Virus record (IMG/VR): IMGVR_UViG_3300046792_000333 | Location: 1-31,602 of that record | Reading direction: 5' to 3' (one strand) | Origin: a virus | DNA: 31,602 nucleotides | In this document: piece after piece, positions 12,684-18,858 of the stretch | Position numbering within the stretch: the first letter of the stretch is position 1 | Layout: every line of letters starts with the position of its first letter | Position numbers and translations under genes: made by a program | The notes under the pieces: model-generated | Database searches by the model: none | The model's input: the letters and a program-made list of their open reading frames with translations, nothing else | What the model was told of the DNA's origin: nothing

Positions 12684-13114
12684 GCACGCTGCGGTTCGTG
12701 GTCGTCGGTGAACCGCAGCCGCAGGGCTCGCTCAAGTCGTTCCGGCACCGCTCGACCGGCGCGATCGTCTCCACGTCCGACAATGCCGCTCTGCGGCCCT
12801 GGAAGGACCGGGTGGTACTGGAGGCCAGGCAGGCCATGAAAGGCCGCCAGGAGCCGCTTGCTGGCCCGGTCTCGGTGCATGCAGCCTTCGCCCTACGCCG
12901 GCCAAAATCGGTACGCCGCGAATGGCCGACCGTGCGGCCGGACCTGGACAAGTTGCAGCGCGCCATCGGGGACGCCCTGGTCGAGGCCGGGGTGCTCATC
13001 GACGACGGCCAGATCGTGGCCTGGAGCCCCGTCAAGCGCTACGCCGACCACCCGACCAGCCCGATCAACCACCCCGGCGTGGTCGTCGCCGTACTCGCCC
13101 TGGAGGAACGATGA
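12680..13114 (+). CDS. rusA: RusA-family Holliday junction resolvase
   Basis: A 144-residue endonuclease that cuts four-way junctions arising from YqaJ/RecT recombination or replication. The RusA fold is recognisable: strand LRFVVVGEPQPQGSLKSFRH at the start, then the metal-binding cluster RPDLDKLQRAIGDALVEAGV with Asp88 and Asp90, and LIDDGQIV with Asp108/Asp109. The GTG start lies in a GTGA overlap with the preceding stop and just after GGAGGA. It overlaps the next gene by ATGA. Confidence 0.87.
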   Translation: MSTLRFVVVGEPQPQGSLKSFRHRSTGAIVSTSDNAALRPWKDRVVLEARQAMKGRQEPLAGPVSVHAAFALRRPKSVRREWPTVRPDLDKLQRAIGDALVEAGVLIDDGQIVAWSPVKRYADHPTSPINHPGVVVAVLALEER

Positions 13115-13467
13115 CCGACTTCGATCCGAAGCGACTCCGCGCCCTGCGCCTGGCGCGCGGCCTGACCGCCGACCAGACCGCCACCGCAGCCAATCGCAGC
13201 ACCGCCACCTACGACGGCTACGAGAGCGGGGCGATCCGCCCCACGATGGAATCCCTGGACCGTCTGGCCCATGTGCTCCAGTGCAGCATCGATGCGTTCT
13301 TCGACCCCGACGCTCCCGCCACGTACGACTGGCCGACACCGCAGCAGCGTGAAGACATCCGCCGGGAGGTCCGCAAGATGGCCGCTTTCACCGACGACGA
13401 GGTCGACTCGATGTCCGCCATCATCGCGGAGGTCCGCCGTGCGTCGGTCCGGCAGGCGATCCGATGA
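13111..13467 (+). CDS. XRE-family HTH regulator, early operon
   Basis: A 118-residue protein with an N-terminal Cro/C1-type helix-turn-helix: FDPKRLRALRLARGLTADQT, then ATYDGYESGAIRPTMESLDR and LAHVLQCSIDAFFDP. A helical C-terminus follows (PQQREDIRREVRKMAAFTDD). It lies inside the early operon, coupled by ATGA on both sides, so it may act as a Cro-like regulator or modulate middle genes. Its first 60 bases are nearly repeated at the start of the next gene. Confidence 0.75.
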   Translation: MTDFDPKRLRALRLARGLTADQTATAANRSTATYDGYESGAIRPTMESLDRLAHVLQCSIDAFFDPDAPATYDWPTPQQREDIRREVRKMAAFTDDEVDSMSAIIAEVRRASVRQAIR

Positions 13468-13700
13468 CCGACTTCGATCCGAAGCGACTCCGCGCCGTGC
13501 GTCTGGCGCGCGGCCTGACCACCTTCCCGCCCACCGATGCCGACGTCCTTCTGGATCTGTACGGCCTGACCCCGGAGCAGTCGGTGGTGTGGCTGCGGCT
13601 CGGTGACCTGATCGATGAGGCGCTGGAGCAGTTCGAGAAGGGCTACGCCGTGGACGTCGAACGACACATGGCCGACATCGCCAAGCAGGTGTGCCCATGA
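13464..13700 (+). CDS. chimeric protein with truncated XRE N-terminus
   Basis: A 78-residue protein. Its first ~19 codons (MTDFDPKRLRAVRLARGLTT) are almost identical to the preceding XRE gene at the DNA level, with three differences in about 60 bases. The sequence then switches to FPPTDADVLLDLYGLTPEQS and an acidic helical C-terminus ending HMADIAKQVCP. The helix-turn-helix recognition helix is missing, so it cannot bind DNA as an XRE protein. The fragment looks like a duplication that supplied a start and first helix to an unrelated gene. Coupled by ATGA on both sides. Confidence 0.6.
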   Translation: MTDFDPKRLRAVRLARGLTTFPPTDADVLLDLYGLTPEQSVVWLRLGDLIDEALEQFEKGYAVDVERHMADIAKQVCP

Positions 13701-14119
13701 GCACCGACCTGTGGCACTACACCTGCGACCACGGTCACCAGGGCATCGGAACCGAAGGCCAACTCCTGCCCCCGACCACACTCGACCCGATGCTGATCCT
13801 GAAGGCGCGGGCGGTGATGGGCCACGGCCCGGCGGTGAGCCTGTTCCTGTCGCTGGTCTGGTTGACCGACCTCGAGGAGCCCGACCGCGAAGGTCTCGGG
13901 TTGACGATGCGGCTCATCACCTGCGACCGGACCCGGCACCGATACCGGGTGACCGAGCCCCATATCTGCAAGCCGTACAAGGGCATCCGAAAACTGCTAC
14001 CGATGACGATGCGGGCAGAACTGGAGCAGGTGCCGCATGCGCGGCCCGACCACTGGTGGATCGCCTTCGAGCCGGTCGCCGTCACCTACGACCCGGTGCA
14101 GGTGGAGGCGTCACGATGA
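13697..14119 (+). CDS. hypothetical protein with HYTCDHGH N-terminus
   Basis: A 140-residue protein starting MSTDLWHYTCDHGHQGIGTE at an ATG overlapping the previous stop; a GTG two codons earlier is possible. The layout, LWHYTCDHGHQGIGTEGQL followed by a hydrophobic LFLSLVWLTDLEEPDREGLG strand and 'R.TRHRYRV', resembles a class of small phage and bacterial proteins with an ADP-ribosyltransferase-like N-terminal pattern. That comparison is tentative. The C-terminus ends DHWWIAFEPVAVTYDPVQ. Its last nine bases overlap the end of a minus-strand gene. Confidence 0.6.
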   Translation: MSTDLWHYTCDHGHQGIGTEGQLLPPTTLDPMLILKARAVMGHGPAVSLFLSLVWLTDLEEPDREGLGLTMRLITCDRTRHRYRVTEPHICKPYKGIRKLLPMTMRAELEQVPHARPDHWWIAFEPVAVTYDPVQVEASR

Positions 14120-14467
14120 TCCGCTACATGCCCCGCTGTAAACATGGTCGGCATAGGCGCGGATCACCGCGTGGGCCAGGTCTTCCGGCTCGGGCCGCCG
14201 ATCCATTCGGAACGACGGTCCGTGGAGCGGTGCCCGGCAGTTCGGACAGAAGTGCAGGATCTCAGCCGTGGGGTGACTCTCCTGCCAGCGCTCGTAGGGA
14301 CGGTCCGGCCAGGGCTGTCGCCCCCACCACGCGCCGCTCGGTCGCGGCTTGTCCAGCTTGCGGCGATACCTGCGCGGCCCACGCCGCTGCCGAATCGGGT
14401 GAGTCTCCCGGAAGGGTCGCGCCGATAGCAGGGCCTGACGGATCGCCTCGTTCAGTTCCTCGTTCAT
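14111..14467 (-). CDS. small zinc-binding protein, minus-strand insertion
   Basis: A 118-residue protein starting MNEELNEAIRQALLSARPFR at an ATG that overlaps the stop of the upstream T5orf172-like gene. It has an Arg-rich middle (RQRRGPRRYRRKLDKPRPSG), a CPNCRAPLHG knuckle, and a conserved-looking EDLAHAVIRAYADHVYSG tail. It runs against the surrounding rightward early operon and converges on the preceding gene with a short overlap. No family recognised. Confidence 0.5.
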   Translation of the reverse strand: MNEELNEAIRQALLSARPFRETHPIRQRRGPRRYRRKLDKPRPSGAWWGRQPWPDRPYERWQESHPTAEILHFCPNCRAPLHGPSFRMDRRPEPEDLAHAVIRAYADHVYSGACSGSS

Positions 14468-14805
14468 GCCGCGTCCTTCCGCTTCGCTCCGAGGATGACC
14501 TGGCGCAGCACCGCCAACTCGCGGTACTTGCCCTCCGCAACCAGCTGTGTGATCAGCCACAGCAGCAGGTCGTCGCCCGGACGGAACCACTCACTGCGGC
14601 TGATCCGGTAGCGGTGCCAGATGTCGAAGGCCCGCCGCTCGTCCAGTTCCGAGCCAGGCTCGGTGTACAGGATCGTGACCCCGAGTTCGCCGCCACGACG
14701 CCTTGCTGGGCGTCGGGTGTAGCCGATCTTGATGTTGCAGCCATCGGTCGCGTAGTACACGATTCCCGGCTGCACGTCCGCGCCGAACAGTGCCAGTTGC
14801 TCCAT
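14464..14805 (-). CDS. T5orf172/GIY-YIG-like protein
   Basis: A 113-residue protein starting MEQLALFGADVQPGIVYYAT. Residues about 14-75 read as a T5orf172-type domain of the GIY-YIG nuclease superfamily: GIVYYATDGCNIKIGYTRRP, then LGVTILYTEPGSELDERRAF and WHRYRISRSEWF. In family members the second strand carries 'vKIGyT', as here, and Tyr/Arg residues contribute to catalysis. AAAGGAATTCACC precedes the ATG. With the downstream zinc protein it forms a two-gene minus-strand unit inside the plus-strand early operon, consistent with a mobile or moron-type insertion. Confidence 0.65.
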   Translation of the reverse strand: MEQLALFGADVQPGIVYYATDGCNIKIGYTRRPARRRGGELGVTILYTEPGSELDERRAFDIWHRYRISRSEWFRPGDDLLLWLITQLVAEGKYRELAVLRQVILGAKRKDAA

Positions 14806-14823
14806 GGTGAATTCCTTTGGTTC

Positions 14824-14866
14824 GGAGGCGTGCAGAATCTGCGCCTTACAGCGGCGCAGTGCCTCC
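14824..14866. promoter_or_regulatory. nested inverted repeat in divergent intergenic region
   Basis: GGAGGC (14824-14829) pairs with GCCTCC (14861-14866), enclosing a perfect stem CTGCGCC (14839-14845) / GGCGCAG (14853-14859). It sits in the 140-base gap between the leftward T5orf172-like gene and the rightward zinc-protein gene. It may be an operator or a transcript structure. No T-run follows on either strand. Confidence 0.45.
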
Positions 14867-14945
14867 GGAACGCACGAGCAGGACTCGCGGCACGCCGGGA
14901 CGTGCGGGCAGATGCCGTTGACGAATTTAGCAGGGGGTTCCGACC

Positions 14946-15596
14946 GTGACCAGCACCGATGTCCGCCGTTGCGCGGTCAACCGATGTACCGGACCGGATG
15001 GCCGGCCACGGCTGCTGTCCGGCGACCAGCTGGCCTGTGACTCGTGCATCCATCAGGGCCACGGTGACATCGCTGGCCTGCCGCGTCGGTACGTGATGCT
15101 GCGACTGGCCTTGCAGTACCGGGGCGGTCAGCCCGAGAAGATCACCGGCCCCGGCTTCGGGTCGAGGTCGCCGTTGCGCGACGCCGCGCTGGTGGCGATG
15201 GAGTCGGTAGTTGCCTTTTGCATCGACACCGACAACCGGCTCCGCTCGGAGATGGAATTCCGGCAGCGGCCCTACAGCCTGATGAGGCCAGCCCAGGCAC
15301 TGTCCGCCTCGACGGCGAGCACCCTGGCGTTGTGGTGGCGGGGTGTGTGCTACCCGGCCGGGGTCGCGGCCATCGATGGCAGTGCGCGGATGCGCTGGCA
15401 CGTCGACCAGGTGCTCGGCTGGACCCGGCTGCGGCACCGACTGCCAGCACCCTGCCCGTACTGCGACCTGATGACCCTGGTCCGCGACGACGGCTCCGAC
15501 TTCGTCCGGTGCAGCGGCTGCCACCGCAGCTGGAACGAGCGGGAGTACGCGTTGTTCGTGCGGATGCTGGCCGATGAGATGGGAGCGACCGGATGA
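14946..15596 (+). CDS. zinc-finger protein of unknown function
   Basis: A 216-residue protein with a GTG start preceded by AGGGGG. The N-terminus MTSTDVRRCAVNRCTGPDGR and LACDSCIHQGHGDI contains four spaced Cys. The middle is helical (LRDAALVAMESVVAFCIDTD, ASTASTLALWWRGVCYP). The C-terminus holds a zinc ribbon, CPYCDLMTLVRDDG then FVRCSGCHRSWNEREY. Two zinc modules flanking a helical domain recall small replication or transcription accessory proteins found in actinophage early regions. No catalytic signature is visible. Confidence 0.65.
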   Translation: MTSTDVRRCAVNRCTGPDGRPRLLSGDQLACDSCIHQGHGDIAGLPRRYVMLRLALQYRGGQPEKITGPGFGSRSPLRDAALVAMESVVAFCIDTDNRLRSEMEFRQRPYSLMRPAQALSASTASTLALWWRGVCYPAGVAAIDGSARMRWHVDQVLGWTRLRHRLPAPCPYCDLMTLVRDDGSDFVRCSGCHRSWNEREYALFVRMLADEMGATG

Positions 15597-15796
15597 GTGC
15601 CGACAGCAAGGGACTGGTGCCCTCCGGGAGCCGGGGTCGGCATCGGGTCGCACCGTGGCGACCGCTGGCATGGGGTGCGTTCGTGGCGATCTGGGGGATC
15701 GGCTGGGCGACGCTGCACTACCTCGGATGGACGGCGTTCCTGCTCCAGTGCGCCGCGACTTTCTTGACCGCGTTCTGGAGCGTGGCGCGCCGATGA
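15593..15796 (+). CDS. small membrane protein
   Basis: A 67-residue protein with a basic N-terminus (MSADSKGLVPSGSRGRHRVA) and hydrophobic segments around residues 24-42 (PLAWGAFVAIWGIGWATLHY) and 46-62 (WTAFLLQCAATFLTAFW). The positive-inside rule places the N-terminus in the cytoplasm. Coupled by ATGA to genes on both sides. Function unknown. Confidence 0.55.
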   Translation: MSADSKGLVPSGSRGRHRVAPWRPLAWGAFVAIWGIGWATLHYLGWTAFLLQCAATFLTAFWSVARR

Positions 15797-16065
15797 GCAA
15801 CCTGATCACGACCCGGCAGGCCGCGACCCTGGCCCGTGTCAGCGTCTCGACCATCGACCACTGGCGGCGGCGTGGCCTGGTCACCCCGGTCCGGCGGGCC
15901 GACAACGTCCGGGGCAAGCCGTTGCTGTACCGGCCAGCCGACATCCTCGCAGTCGAGAGCCGGACCCGGAGGGGTGATCCGGCCCGGCGGCGGGCGCGGC
16001 GACTTGCACGGGAGGTCGCTAGTGGCGGAGGATGGCCTCAATCTGGGATTCCTCCGCCCGTGTGA
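15793..16065 (+). CDS. MerR/excisionase-like HTH protein
   Basis: A 90-residue protein with an N-terminal HTH_17/MerR-type domain: LITTRQAATLARVSVSTIDH, WRRRGLVTPVRRADNVRGKP, LLYRPADILAVESRTR. The remaining ~40 residues are Arg-rich and end with GGGWPQSGIPPPV. It is the third excisionase-like HTH in the window. The start is fixed by the ATGA overlap. It probably regulates transcription or assists recombination. Confidence 0.7.
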   Translation: MSNLITTRQAATLARVSVSTIDHWRRRGLVTPVRRADNVRGKPLLYRPADILAVESRTRRGDPARRRARRLAREVASGGGWPQSGIPPPV

Positions 16066-16324
16066 TGGCGGGATGAGAGCCCAGATTAGGACGCCCGGAC
16101 CGGTCGAGGCTCTCCGAAGAGTTGGTGCTCCCTTCGCTTCGCGGCTCTCCCAGTTCCGGGCGTCCGCCATTCATCGCCCTCTCCCTTGGCCACGGCCCCC
16201 GCGCGCTGGCGCAGTGTCCACCCGTCGAACCCACATGCCCGCCACCCGGCTCCCGTGTGGTGTCCGGGTCGACGCCCGCGCGGGGACCGTGTACCAACCC
16301 CCGGCCGACCAGGGTAGGTGAGCG
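16066..16324. other. intergenic region with 11-bp inverted repeat
   Basis: A 259-base gap. It contains a perfect inverted repeat, GGACGCCCGGA (16089-16099) and TCCGGGCGTCC (16155-16165), with GGCTCTCC repeats between, and a minus-strand GAAGGGAGC at 16135-16127. A 28-codon plus-strand frame ends at 16321, immediately before the HNH start, but has no supporting feature. No other gene is visible. Confidence 0.4.
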
Positions 16325-16654
16325 ATGGTTCAACGCGCACCCCGACCGTGTTCGGTGCCCGGCTGCCCGCAGCTGGTGACCGACCGGCTGGCCCAATGCG
16401 TCGACCACCGCCGCCGAGCTGACCGGCTCCGCACCGACCGTGCCTACGACCAGGGTCACTGGCGGGTGATCGCCCGGCGTCGTCGCCGCGCCTACCCGAT
16501 CTGCGAGATGTGCCACCGCCAGCGCTCCACCGAGACCGACCACATCAACGGCGACTCCAGCGACAACCGATGGATCAACCTGCGCGCGCTGTGTGGCCTT
16601 TGCCACCGCCGGCGCACGGCTCACGACCAGCCGGGAGGGGCGGTAGTGCAATGA
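16325..16654 (+). CDS. HNH endonuclease
   Basis: A 109-residue HNH nuclease. The N-terminus has CSVPGC and AQCVDH (Cys9, Cys14, Cys25, His28), a small zinc site. The core shows CEMCHRQRSTETDHINGDSS with Asp72-His73, NRWINLRALCGLCH with Asn85 and Cys90/Cys93, and His94, the H-N-H triad with its structural zinc. Phage HNH enzymes of this size can be free-standing homing nucleases or packaging cofactors. This one is far from terminase in the window and sits in the early operon, coupled by ATGA to the next gene. Confidence 0.85.
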   Translation: MVQRAPRPCSVPGCPQLVTDRLAQCVDHRRRADRLRTDRAYDQGHWRVIARRRRRAYPICEMCHRQRSTETDHINGDSSDNRWINLRALCGLCHRRRTAHDQPGGAVVQ

Positions 16655-16854
16655 GCATCAGCGATGACTACTACGCCCAGGCGCGGGCGATCTGCTTCGA
16701 CTGCGGCCACTACCTGTGGTTCGATGACTCCCTCGACCTGGACTCCGACGAAGACGGCTGGGTCGATGAGGCCAACCGCCCAACCTGCCACTATCGCATC
16801 GACATCGGACATGTCCCGGTGCCGATCGGCTCGGTCCCGGCACCCACGCCATGA
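16651..16854 (+). CDS. small acidic protein with Cys pair
   Basis: A 67-residue protein starting MSISDDYYAQARAICFDCGH, followed by an acidic stretch (DDSLDLDSDEDGWVDEANRP) and a single TCHYRIDIGHVPVP. CxxC plus Cys-His could form a zinc knuckle. ATGA-coupled on both sides. No family recognised. Confidence 0.55.
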   Translation: MSISDDYYAQARAICFDCGHYLWFDDSLDLDSDEDGWVDEANRPTCHYRIDIGHVPVPIGSVPAPTP

Positions 16855-17300
16855 CCAGCCCGTTGTGCCGAACCTGCGGGACACTCATGCACCCGGTCAT
16901 CGTGGCCGAAGGCAATGACCGTCACCCCTGCTGTGACCCGGAGTTCCTCCAGATCCAGCGGCGGCTACGGCACAAGGCAGCCGATCCCGTCCCTGCCCAG
17001 CCGGTCACCCCGCGCCCGGAGATCCCGGTCTCGCGCCGCCACCCGCACACCGCCCAGAAGATGGCACGGCTGCCCCGAGGGCTTCGCCGCGACATCCTCC
17101 GCTCACTGCGCCACCGTGGACCCTGCACCGACTTCGAGTTGGAAGACGCCCTGCACCGCCAACACCAGTCGGTCTCAGGTGCGAGGCGCGGCCTGGTACT
17201 CGAGGGCAGGGTCGAGGCCACCGACCTGACCCGACGCAACCGCTTCGGCAACGACGCGATCGTCTGGACCATCACACCGCAGGGGATCGCAAGCCTATGA
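16851..17300 (+). CDS. zinc-knuckle plus winged-helix-like protein
   Basis: A 149-residue protein with an N-terminal CRTCGTLMHPVIVAEG and HPCCDPEF, likely zinc-binding. After a Pro-rich linker the second half reads as a winged helix: LPRGLRRDILRSLRHRGPCT, DFELEDALHRQHQSVSGARR, GLVLEGRVEATD and a wing ending VWTITPQGIASL. Similar 'r.gLv..g.v....r.r....a.vw.it..G' patterns occur in phage and bacterial replication or regulatory proteins. Starts at ATGA and ends at ATGA. Confidence 0.6.
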   Translation: MTSPLCRTCGTLMHPVIVAEGNDRHPCCDPEFLQIQRRLRHKAADPVPAQPVTPRPEIPVSRRHPHTAQKMARLPRGLRRDILRSLRHRGPCTDFELEDALHRQHQSVSGARRGLVLEGRVEATDLTRRNRFGNDAIVWTITPQGIASL

Positions 17301-17437
17301 CTGACGGCCCGTACGACTTCGCCCGTGAGGACCGCGAGGCCCTCGAGGAGACGACCGACCGCGTGGTCTGGGTCGGCAACCAGGCCCGCGACGCCGACGA
17401 CGTGCCGTCGCGCAGTGACCTCGCTGATGAGCCCTGA
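17297..17437 (+). CDS. small acidic protein
   Basis: A 46-residue protein read from an ATG overlapping the previous stop: MTDGPYDFAREDREALEETT, then DRVVWVGNQARDADDVPSRS and DLADEP. It is strongly acidic and probably soluble. It overlaps the following membrane peptide gene by 11 bases. Identified from start coupling and coding-type composition only. Confidence 0.45.
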   Translation: MTDGPYDFAREDREALEETTDRVVWVGNQARDADDVPSRSDLADEP

Positions 17438-17537
17438 CGGGCTCACGATGAGGCCCTGGGTGCCCTTCGTGGTGGTCATGGTGGCTGTGGTGGGCACCCT
17501 GGCCGTGCTGTGGTGGGTACTGCGCCGTGGCCTGTAG
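17427..17537 (+). CDS. single-pass membrane peptide
   Basis: A 36-residue peptide, MSPDGLTMRPWVPFVVVMVA followed by VVGTLAVLWWVLRRGL. One transmembrane helix spans about residues 11-32, with Arg residues at the C-terminal end. It overlaps the upstream gene and ends the plus-strand block before the gene-free region. It may start at the internal Met8. Confidence 0.45.
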   Translation: MSPDGLTMRPWVPFVVVMVAVVGTLAVLWWVLRRGL

Positions 17538-17576
17538 GCCGGTAGTACACAGACAGCATGAGGCATGGCAGGTCTG

Positions 17577-17589
17577 TTGCCTACAGCAT
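17577..17589. promoter_or_regulatory. dispersed palindrome TTGCCTACAGCAT
   Basis: Exact match to TTGCCYNNRGCAW; first of the dense cluster. Confidence 0.55.
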
Positions 17590-17699
17590 CCATCCATTGT
17601 GTGTGCATCATGGACTACAGCCATAGCCTATGCATGCATGCATGTGCATGACCCTACTGCCTTGCCCCCTCGCGGTGTGTGGTGGCGTGACTGGCATGG

Positions 17700-17712
17700 T
17701 TGCCCTAGGCAT
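17700..17712. promoter_or_regulatory. dispersed palindrome TTGCCCTAGGCAT
   Basis: Exact match to the consensus; second in the gene-free block. Confidence 0.55.
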
Positions 17713-17796
17713 CCACTGTCCCTGCCTGCCCCATCGGACACATGGGCTGAGTCGACATGGTCGGGCTCATGGTGGAATGACAGCGATGACTAGTCA

Positions 17797-17809
17797 TTGC
17801 CTAAGGCAA
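17797..17809. promoter_or_regulatory. dispersed palindrome TTGCCTAAGGCAA
   Basis: Fully symmetric copy about a central A and therefore the best guess at the ideal site. Confidence 0.6.
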
Positions 17810-17844
17810 GCACATGCCTCATCATTCATGCCTCATGATCACCC

Positions 17845-17920
17845 CCCACCCCCCACCCCCATGCCCTTGCCCATAGCAACAATAAAGGTTGCCTGTAGCA
17901 AGGGAAGGGTGGGGGGTGGG
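17845..17920. repeat. 13-bp inverted repeat enclosing two palindromes
   Basis: Arms 17845-17857 and 17908-17920 are perfect complements. Between them lie TTGCCCATAGCAA (17867-17879) and TTGCCTGTAGCAA (17889-17901), placed almost symmetrically around AATAAAGG. The right arm plus its left neighbour can form a G-quadruplex on the plus strand. Confidence 0.65.
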
Positions 17921-18017
17921 TACCGCCCAAGGCCCACCCAACAACCCCCGGCCAGGCATTTGTCCACCCCTGGGGGTTGTGGCCACGGTTGAACGACGGC
18001 GATTCGGAGGTGACGTC

Positions 18018-18287
18018 ATGGCCAGGCTGACCGCCAAGAGCCGCAAGAAGTTGCCTAAGGCATCGTTCGCGGTGCCAGGCAAGCGCAAGTACCCGATCCA
18101 TGACCGCTCCCATGCGGCCAACGCGCTGGCACGGGTGAGCCAACACGGCTCCAGCGCCGAGAAGGCCCAGGTCCGCAAGGCGGTGGCCCGACGCTACGGC
18201 ATGGGGCCAGCCGCCAAGGCCGCCTTGACCCGCAAGCGGACCACGGCCAAGCGCACGCCGGCCACGCGCGGCCGGCGTCGAAGGTGA
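18018..18287 (+). CDS. small basic protein (KLPKASFAVPGKRKYPI family)
   Basis: An 89-residue protein; GGAGGTGACGTC precedes the ATG. It opens MARLTAKSRKKLPKASFAVP and continues GKRKYPIHDRSHAANALARV and SQHGSSAEKAQVRKAVARRY. This 'klPks.FA.PgkR.YPi.d..HA.nAlarv.q.g..ee...v..av' pattern is common in phage-associated proteins of unknown function. The C-terminal 30 residues (RKRTTAKRTPATRGRRRR) are histone H1-like and should bind DNA. It follows the structured gene-free block, and its codons 12-16 contain one dispersed palindrome (18051-18063). Confidence 0.7.
   Translation: MARLTAKSRKKLPKASFAVPGKRKYPIHDRSHAANALARVSQHGSSAEKAQVRKAVARRYGMGPAAKAALTRKRTTAKRTPATRGRRRR
18051..18063. promoter_or_regulatory. 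dispersed palindrome TTGCCTAAGGCAT within a gene
   Basis: Exact consensus match inside the basic-protein gene, encoding part of KKLPKAS. It is the sixth copy in about 490 bases. Confidence 0.5.
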
Positions 18288-18367
18288 GCACCTCCACGAT
18301 CGTCAACGTCGGGATCGCCCTGGTCGTCGCCGGGCTGGTCGCCATCCTCATCGGGCTGCGACGGTAG
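18284..18367 (+). CDS. 27-residue membrane peptide
   Basis: GTG start in a GTGA overlap with the preceding stop. Sequence MSTSTIVNVGIALVVAGLVA followed by ILIGLRR: one transmembrane helix and a basic C-terminal end. It closes the rightward operon and faces a strong hairpin. Recognised by coupling and hydrophobic pattern only. Confidence 0.45.
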   Translation: MSTSTIVNVGIALVVAGLVAILIGLRR

Positions 18368-18369
18368 GC

Positions 18370-18405
18370 AAAAAAATACCCCGGCCAGCCGAAGCTGACC
18401 GGGGT
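18370..18405 (-). terminator. intrinsic terminator of the long leftward operon
   Basis: Arms ACCCCGGCCAGC (18378-18389) and GCTGACCGGGGT (18394-18405) pair around a CGAA loop with one C-A mismatch. On the minus strand a run of seven T follows. It lies between convergent operons and should end the leftward cassette; the stem may also slow rightward transcription. Confidence 0.85.
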
Positions 18406-18475
18406 CATGACATCTCACAGTGAATGCTCTCTCCAGGCCACGGCCTTCAGTCGGACGACTTCAGGTCACGGTCTG

Positions 18476-18652
18476 TCAGCGGTCCGCCGCCTTGCGGAAG
18501 ACCTGGATCTGGTCCAGCGCCACGTTGATCGTGGAGCCTGTGGCCTCCGGGTCGTCATGCTGGCGCAGCACCGCGACCTTGCCGGTGACGGTGTGTACGG
18601 TCCACTCCGAACCGAAGTAGAACACCAGGTCGCCGGGCTCAACCCCGGTCAT
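18476..18652 (-). CDS. small protein of unknown function
   Basis: A 58-residue protein, MTGVEPGDLVFYFGSEWTVH then TVTGKVAVLRQHDDPEATGS and TINVALDQIQVFRKAADR. The pattern of short beta strands with a conserved 'GDlV.y' start resembles small SH3-like barrels. Its ATG overlaps the upstream stop (ATGA). It is the last gene before the terminator at 18.37-18.41 kb. Confidence 0.55.
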   Translation of the reverse strand: MTGVEPGDLVFYFGSEWTVHTVTGKVAVLRQHDDPEATGSTINVALDQIQVFRKAADR

Positions 18653-18774
18653 GGCCGACGCTTGTCTTCGGCGTGGTCGGGGTCACCGAACGAGACGCAG
18701 TAGGCCACATGCTCATCCACCTCCTCCTGCGTGCCCTCGAATGGACAGTCTCCGTACGGACACTTCCTCATCAT
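18649..18774 (-). CDS. 41-residue zinc-finger peptide
   Basis: MMRKCPYGDCPFEGTQEEVD then EHVAYCVSFGDPDHAEDKRR and P. Cys5, Cys10, His22 and Cys26 give a C-x4-C-x11-H-x3-C pattern, a plausible single zinc finger. GAAGGGAGC ends two bases before the first ATG, or five before the second, which may be the actual start. ATGA-coupled to the following gene. Confidence 0.55.
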   Translation of the reverse strand: MMRKCPYGDCPFEGTQEEVDEHVAYCVSFGDPDHAEDKRRP

Positions 18775-18858
18775 CTGCTCCCTTCACCTTCCCTGTCGGG
18801 TGACAGGACACCACCCAGGGACGATACCCGCCCCTGGGCGATGCTCACTCACCCGCTC
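18775..18858 (-). repeat. intergenic hairpin/9-mer module A
   Basis: On the minus strand: stem CCCAGGG/CCCTGGG (18832-18838 with 18814-18820), stem CCTGTC/GACAGG (18802-18807 with 18792-18797) with the ACCC loop, then GAAGGGAGC (18785-18777) before the start at 18774. Confidence 0.65.

Larger units (their letters stand above)
17538..18017. other. structured gene-free block, candidate origin or partition/operator locus
   Basis: 480 bases with no convincing gene on either strand and a base composition unlike the flanks (CATG-rich, with TGCATG runs at 17631-17650). Five copies of TTGCCYNNRGCAW lie here and a sixth just beyond. Two of them are enclosed by a perfect 13-bp inverted repeat, CCCACCCCCCACC (17845-17857) and GGTGGGGGGTGGG (17908-17920). 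GGGAAGGGTGGGGGGTGGG (17902-17920) meets the G-quadruplex pattern. A second hairpin pairs ACAACCCCC (17941-17949) with GGGGGTTGT (17972-17980). Confidence 0.6.

Noticed and set aside
13615-14949. 444-codon plus-strand frame spanning 13.6-14.9 kb
   Set aside because: It passes out of frame through a credible gene at 13697-14119 and antisense to two credible minus genes; the product is Arg/Pro-rich.
17822-18178. Open frames on both strands across the 17.5-18.0 kb block
   Set aside because: Their translations are dominated by Pro, His and Cys runs, follow the repeats, lack ribosome-binding sites and show no coding-type codon bias.
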